A stretch of 64,000 nt of DNA. It comes from Pseudomonadota bacterium (GTDB lineage Bacteria > Desulfobacterota > Desulfovibrionia > Desulfovibrionales > Desulfovibrionaceae). The position numbers and the translations under genes were made by a program. Shown one piece after another: positions 60,299 to 64,000 of this stretch (position 1 is the stretch's first letter; every line of letters starts with the position of its first letter). The notes under the pieces are model-generated. The model saw nothing but the letters and a program-made list of their open reading frames with translations, made no database searches and was not told the origin of the DNA. The stretch spans positions 62,001 through 126,000 of the forward strand of contig JAEYDL010000016.1 of NCBI GenBank assembly GCA_023403845.1. Reading direction: 5' to 3'.

Positions 60299-61303
60299 TT
60301 ATTTGCTGTAGATTTCGTTGACGGCTTCCACATCCTTGCGCGAACCGATGAACAGTGGCACGCGTTCGTGGAGGCTTTCCGGCGTGATATCCAGAATACG
60401 GCGATGGCCGTCGCTGGCAGCGCCGCCGGCGTTCTCAGCTACAAAGGCCAACGGAGACGCCTCGCACAGATAGCGGAGCTTTCCGCGGGTCTTTCCGCGA
60501 CGACTGTCCGGCGGATACATGTAAATACCGCCATAAAGCAGAGTCCGATGGAAGTCAGCCACCAGAGAACCGACATAGCGGGCGGAACAGGGTTCGCGAC
60601 CGGGTCCATCGGGATGCTTGAAGTAGTCGACGGATGCACGCGCCTTTTCGTCCCAGTGGCTCCAGTTGCCTTCATTGACGGAATAGATATGCCCTTCTTC
60701 AGGGATGCGGATATCCGGATGCGACAACAGAAATTCGCCAACGCTGGGATCAAGAGTAAAGCCATGTACGCCCTGCCCCGTAGTATATACCAGCATGGTG
60801 GAGGTTCCGTACAGGAAATAGCCGGCCGCCACCTGCTCGGAACCCGGCTGCAGAATTTCATCAGGCTCGACGTCACCGGTCTTTCCGGGTCGACGACGCA
60901 GGATGGAAAAGATCGTCCCCACGTTGATATTCACGTCGATATTGGAAGAGCCGTCCAGAGGGTCAAAAACAAGCATGTAGTCCCCGCGCGGGAAAGCGGC
61001 GGATACCCGCACCAGCTCGGCATTCTCTTCCGAGGCGATGGCGCAGAGCACGCCGGAACGCTCCATTCTGTACAAGAGAACGCGATTGGCGAAGTCGTCC
61101 AGCTTCTGAACGTTTTCACCCTGTACATTGATGTCTCCGGTACCGCCGAGAATATCGAGAAGCCCCGCCTTGTTCACGCTGCGGCCGATGATTTTTGCGG
61201 AAAGCACAAGATCATGAAACAACGAGGTAAAGTGGCCAGTCGCCTGCGGAGCCCTCTGCTGCTGGAGCAGCAGATGTTCGGTAACGGTGATTTCAGAAGA
61301 CAT
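60299..61303 (-). CDS. fbp: Fructose-1,6-bisphosphatase class I
   Basis: Gluconeogenic enzyme that removes the 1-phosphate from fructose 1,6-bisphosphate. The 334-residue protein has the metal site motif DPLDGSSNIDVN (about 112-123), ASEENAEL, and the substrate region near LRYLCEASPLAFVAE. Length fits the class I family. GGAGGG precedes the ATG. tsaD starts about 80 bases downstream. Confidence 0.96.
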   Translation of the reverse strand: MSSEITVTEHLLLQQQRAPQATGHFTSLFHDLVLSAKIIGRSVNKAGLLDILGGTGDINVQGENVQKLDDFANRVLLYRMERSGVLCAIASEENAELVRVSAAFPRGDYMLVFDPLDGSSNIDVNINVGTIFSILRRRPGKTGDVEPDEILQPGSEQVAAGYFLYGTSTMLVYTTGQGVHGFTLDPSVGEFLLSHPDIRIPEEGHIYSVNEGNWSHWDEKARASVDYFKHPDGPGREPCSARYVGSLVADFHRTLLYGGIYMYPPDSRRGKTRGKLRYLCEASPLAFVAENAGGAASDGHRRILDITPESLHERVPLFIGSRKDVEAVNEIYSK

Positions 61304-61368
61304 GAGCCCTCCTTGTGGGTCCAGTGAAAAAACGATGCATACGACGTCCGCCTTTCAGGACGAACGGT

Positions 61369-62301
61369 TCAGTCCGAAATGGGCTGTTCCTCCATACCAA
61401 GTCCGCGCACCGGAGGCAACGGCGCAAGCAGGAGACTTCCCGCGGACTGGTCCAAAAGCTGTGATTCCGTCACAGGCGCATTCAGCCCGAACGGAGATAC
61501 GGTGAGGGAACCGGCTTCTCGTTCCTGGAACGTTCCCTTGATCGGTGTCGCGAAAACAAGCGGCTGCTTACCGATGAAACGAGCCAGCCAGATGAACTCC
61601 CCATTGCGATTGGATACCGTGCCTTCCGTAGAGCTGCGGGTAATGGAGGCCCAGTCCTGACTGGCCAGCGGCGTGGACGCGACATCGAACTTGCCTGCCC
61701 ATAGAACGCCTTCAGGTGCGATGACGACCAGATCTTCCGTGCCATCGGTATAGGAAAGGAGCGCGCGCATGTCAAAATACGTGACGAGCATTCCCTTCAT
61801 CTCGGAATCCACGTATACGGGAATCCCAGCCATCACTTCGGGTCCCAGGGGCGTATCCTGCACAAAACCCCTCAGCCCGCGCATCTCTCCGCCGCGGGCC
61901 TCCGACCTGGCGATGCCGCTGAAGTCAAGATTCTTCATGGAGGCCGGGGGTTCCTGCGCCAGCACGTTTCCATCAGGGTCAATGGCCGCAAGACCACTCA
62001 GCCACGGGAAACGGGTAAACAGCACATTGACGGAATCTCCGGTCGGGGGGCGGTCCGCATTCTGGAGATAACGCTCCAGCTGCTCAAGCTGAATGTCGAT
62101 TCCGACCATCCGCGTGGCCAGCCGGGCCTCGGCATCGGAAAGCGTTCCCTTTTCCTCGTAGTCAATGACCGCAGGGGCATTGATATACTCATAATAAAAG
62201 GACTTCGTGCTTTTCCAGGAACTCTCCAGCGTCGAACAGCCCCCGACAAGCGCAAGAGTTCCTGCCAGAGCGGCAACGGCAATTGAAGAATGCAGCGACA
62301 C
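61369..62301 (-). CDS. Predicted lipoprotein with Cache-like sensor fold
   Basis: A 310-residue lipoprotein with signal ending LALVGGC (cysteine near residue 22). The mature part has an amphipathic helix (about 50-85) and then a pattern like the PDC/Cache domains of receptors: FPWLSGLAAIDPDGNVLAQ, GIPVYVDSEMKGMLVTYFD and LVVIAPEGVLWAG (short parts LAAIDPDGNVL and GMLVTYFD). No kinase or methyl-accepting part is attached, so its role is unclear. It starts with GTG after GGAGA. It lies between fbp and a TPR gene. Confidence 0.75.
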   Translation of the reverse strand: MSLHSSIAVAALAGTLALVGGCSTLESSWKSTKSFYYEYINAPAVIDYEEKGTLSDAEARLATRMVGIDIQLEQLERYLQNADRPPTGDSVNVLFTRFPWLSGLAAIDPDGNVLAQEPPASMKNLDFSGIARSEARGGEMRGLRGFVQDTPLGPEVMAGIPVYVDSEMKGMLVTYFDMRALLSYTDGTEDLVVIAPEGVLWAGKFDVASTPLASQDWASITRSSTEGTVSNRNGEFIWLARFIGKQPLVFATPIKGTFQEREAGSLTVSPFGLNAPVTESQLLDQSAGSLLLAPLPPVRGLGMEEQPISD

Positions 62302-62328
62302 TAAGATTCTCCAGACCTGACCGGCGCG

Positions 62329-63216
62329 CTAGGCGCGCGCCCGTGCTTCAAGGCGATCCGCCAGTGATTCCAACAGTTCATTCAACTCGATCGAATCGGG
62401 AAGTACCGCATCAGAAGCCTCCTCGCCGGAGGCATCCCCAGCTACAGCTGCGGCATCGGGAGGAGTGCAGCTTCCCATCCGTTTTTCCAGAAGCTGGATA
62501 CAGGACCGCAAGGCCTGCACCTCTTCCTCGTCCGCGGTCCGGCTTTCCAGCTCACGGTAAATTTCCAGCGCTCCGACAAAGTCACCCTGCTCCGCCAGCA
62601 CATTGGCCATGGAACGCGTTCTGAACGAGGGAGCGTCTCCCAAATCAACCACATCCCCCGCATCTTCATGGGCCGGAACTCCGTTCACATCCAGAGTCAT
62701 CGCTCCCAGAACCAGATGGCTCTCCTTTCCCCTCTGACCGGAATCCTCAGGCGAGACGCGGACGGGCGAAAACGTCTTCAAGGGCTCGCATGCGGCCTTT
62801 ACACTCTCGCCGCCCCGCTCAAGTCCGGCAAGTCCCAGCTCAAGCAAGGCCTCCAGCCCCATGCCGGGACGACGCAGGGCGACTGCCAGAAGTCGCAGAA
62901 GCAGGGCCAGCTCTGGCCTTTCCTTCGATGCATTCCGGGCCCATGCATCCCAGAATCCGGGGTAGCTTTCCAGCAGACCGGAAACGAGAGCTGTTTCGCT
63001 CCGTAGAGCATCCTTATCGCCGCCCCCAAGGAGCACCTGAATAAGCAGCAACCTGGCCTCAAGAAAATCAGGATACCAGCGCAGCCCTCCTCGCAGAACG
63101 GATGCGGCCTCCTCCTTCCTGCCGGTTTCATGCAACAGCCCCGCCAAGGGAAAAAAAGCGCGAGATCCGGGATCCTGCTGAAGGATTTCACGGTACAGCT
63201 CAATTCTTTCGTTCAT
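62329..63216 (-). CDS. TPR-repeat protein of unknown function
   Basis: A 295-residue soluble protein with TPR-like helices at the start (LYREILQQDPGSRAFFPLAGL, then HETGRKEEAASVLRGGL) and near the end (ADVLAEQGDFVGALEIYREL type, read as GDFVGALEIYREL). The middle is Leu/Glu-rich and the C-terminus is acidic. It overlaps the ftsB-like gene by 17 bases. The ATG at 63216 follows GGGAG. A protein-binding role is likely; nothing more specific can be said. Confidence 0.78.
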   Translation of the reverse strand: MNERIELYREILQQDPGSRAFFPLAGLLHETGRKEEAASVLRGGLRWYPDFLEARLLLIQVLLGGGDKDALRSETALVSGLLESYPGFWDAWARNASKERPELALLLRLLAVALRRPGMGLEALLELGLAGLERGGESVKAACEPLKTFSPVRVSPEDSGQRGKESHLVLGAMTLDVNGVPAHEDAGDVVDLGDAPSFRTRSMANVLAEQGDFVGALEIYRELESRTADEEEVQALRSCIQLLEKRMGSCTPPDAAAVAGDASGEEASDAVLPDSIELNELLESLADRLEARARA

Positions 63217-63562
63217 CGGTCGAGACTCCCGAAATATTTTGGCTCTCCGTAAACAGATAAAGAATTTCGTTTCCGCGAACAAAATTCAGACGCTGCCGGA
63301 TCATCTTTTCGACGTACTTCTCATCGGACTGCAAAAGCCGGATTTCCCGGCTCAAGGCCGCGTTGACAGCGTCATACCGCTCGATCTCCTGCGTCAGATC
63401 AGCATACTGGGCCGCAAGCTCCCGGTAGGAAACAAGACTCTGAGGCCCCCAGACAAGCCGAAAGATCAGCGTCGCGTTGACGATGGCGGCCAGAACAAGA
63501 ATGAGGGTTTTCCAGAAGGTTGGTCCGGAATCTCGGGAACGGCTATTGCTGCGTATGTTCAT
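63200..63562 (-). CDS. FtsB/DivIC-family septum formation initiator
   Basis: Small bitopic division protein of 120 residues with one membrane segment (about 18-37) followed by a coiled coil (about 45-80, LAAQYADLTQEIERYDAVN), and the family tail YVEKMIRQRLNFVRGNEILY. Such proteins join FtsL and FtsQ at the septum. It overlaps the pgsA stop by four bases and the TPR gene by 17. Confidence 0.85.
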   Translation of the reverse strand: MNIRSNSRSRDSGPTFWKTLILVLAAIVNATLIFRLVWGPQSLVSYRELAAQYADLTQEIERYDAVNAALSREIRLLQSDEKYVEKMIRQRLNFVRGNEILYLFTESQNISGVSTDERKN

Positions 63563-64000
63563 TTTCGGTTCTTTTCCCGCCAGTTGCCGTAGAAGCCCAT
63601 GAAATAGTTCACCCCGGAAAATACCGTGAGCCCCAAGGCGATGTAAAGCAGAAAAAGACCGAGCCAGTGCAGATTGACGCCCAGCAACGGATAATGAAGA
63701 GTCAGAGGAATGATGGCCACGATCTGCATGACCGTCTTCAGTTTTCCATACTTGTCGGCGGCAATGACAATTCCCTCATCCACGGCGATGGCGCGCAGGC
63801 CCGTGACGGCCAGTTCCCGACCGATGATGACGATGGTTACCCATGCCGGTACCCATCCCAGCTCAGTGAACATAATGAGAACAGAACAGATGAGCAGCTT
63901 GTCCGCCAGCGGATCCAGAAACTTTCCGAAGCTGGTGACCATATTGCTCTTGCGGGCGATGTGACCGTCCAGAAAATCCGTAAAGGACGCAAGTCCGAAC
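63559..64000 (-). CDS. pgsA: CDP-diacylglycerol-glycerol-3-phosphate 3-phosphatidyltransferase, partial
   Basis: Membrane enzyme that makes phosphatidylglycerol phosphate, the step committed to acidic phospholipids. Only the C-terminal 147 residues lie in the window; the N-terminus is beyond the right edge. The CDP-alcohol transferase motif (D-G-x2-A-R-x8-G-x3-D-x3-D) is visible as DGHIARKSN and FGKFLDPLADK. Several membrane helices follow. The reading frame is open through the last base. The stop overlaps the ftsB-like gene as ATGA. Confidence 0.93.
   Translation of the reverse strand, partial: FGLASFTDFLDGHIARKSNMVTSFGKFLDPLADKLLICSVLIMFTELGWVPAWVTIVIIGRELAVTGLRAIAVDEGIVIAADKYGKLKTVMQIVAIIPLTLHYPLLGVNLHWLGLFLLYIALGLTVFSGVNYFMGFYGNWREKNRK

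Overview
The window looks like ordinary chromosome from a Gram-negative, anaerobic, sulfate-reducing deltaproteobacterium of the Desulfovibrio group (Desulfovibrionaceae). The evidence is the desulfoferrodoxin - rubredoxin - rubredoxin:oxygen oxidoreductase cluster followed by cytochrome bd genes, hydrogenase-maturation HypA/HypB, a TRAP transporter, lipopolysaccharide (Kdo, Lpt) genes, and a moderately high G+C with short AT-rich spacers. No rRNA or tRNA gene, CRISPR array, prophage or intact insertion sequence was recognised.

Layout. 0-5.4 kb (+): pyrG, kdsA, kdsC, lptC, lptA and lptB, a tightly overlapping run for CTP, Kdo and LPS export. 6.2-10.1 kb (+): rpoN, hpf, rapZ (no ptsN between them) and a LysE-type exporter. 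10.1-14.8 kb: a leftward response regulator - sensor kinase - PAP2 phosphatase operon, divergent from an LtaS-like membrane phosphotransferase; this is probably an envelope-modification module. 15.0-20.5 kb (+): hypA, hypB, a 1019-residue unknown protein with a PHP-like segment and a membrane domain, and holB. 20.9-25.6 kb (+): dfx, rub, roo, cydA, cydB and a small cysteine-containing acidic protein, an oxygen-defence block. 25.6-27.4 kb: an AT-rich, gene-poor stretch with a YbaK/ProX-type deacylase that looks acquired. 27.5-28.2 kb (+): an M48 lipoprotein protease.

28.4-32.4 kb (-): an HD-GYP response regulator, an Hpt protein and a Cache hybrid kinase, together a complete phosphorelay. 32.8-34.5 kb (-): an FmdE-MoeA fusion. 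34.9-39.1 kb (+): trmI, an ABC-F ATPase, a TrmH methyltransferase and a lipoprotein. 39.6-42.5 kb (-): a TRAP transporter (dctP, dctQ, dctM) with a palindromic operator candidate. 43.0-45.4 kb (-): PBP1A. 45.7-48.8 kb (+): hisD, purC, fabI. 48.9-50.0 kb: a 1.2 kb stretch without a gene.

50.1-55.7 kb (-): branched-chain amino-acid genes (ilvB, ilvN, ilvC, with a 17-bp-stem terminator-like hairpin before ilvC), preceded by a DUF465 gene, yggT, a HAD phosphatase and an unknown gene. 56.0-56.7 kb (+): tatA and a double-ACT protein. 56.9-64.0 kb (-): trxA-trxB-bamD, tsaD, fbp, a Cache-like lipoprotein, a TPR protein, ftsB-like divIC and pgsA, which is cut by the window edge.

Most of the window is housekeeping. 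The parts most worth a second look are the 1019-residue protein, the FmdE-MoeA fusion with its C-terminal cysteine cluster, the Cache kinase/Hpt/HD-GYP relay, the envelope two-component locus with its repeated hexamers, the small cysteine protein after cydAB, and the ilvN-ilvC hairpin. I found no clear-cut new multi-gene system.
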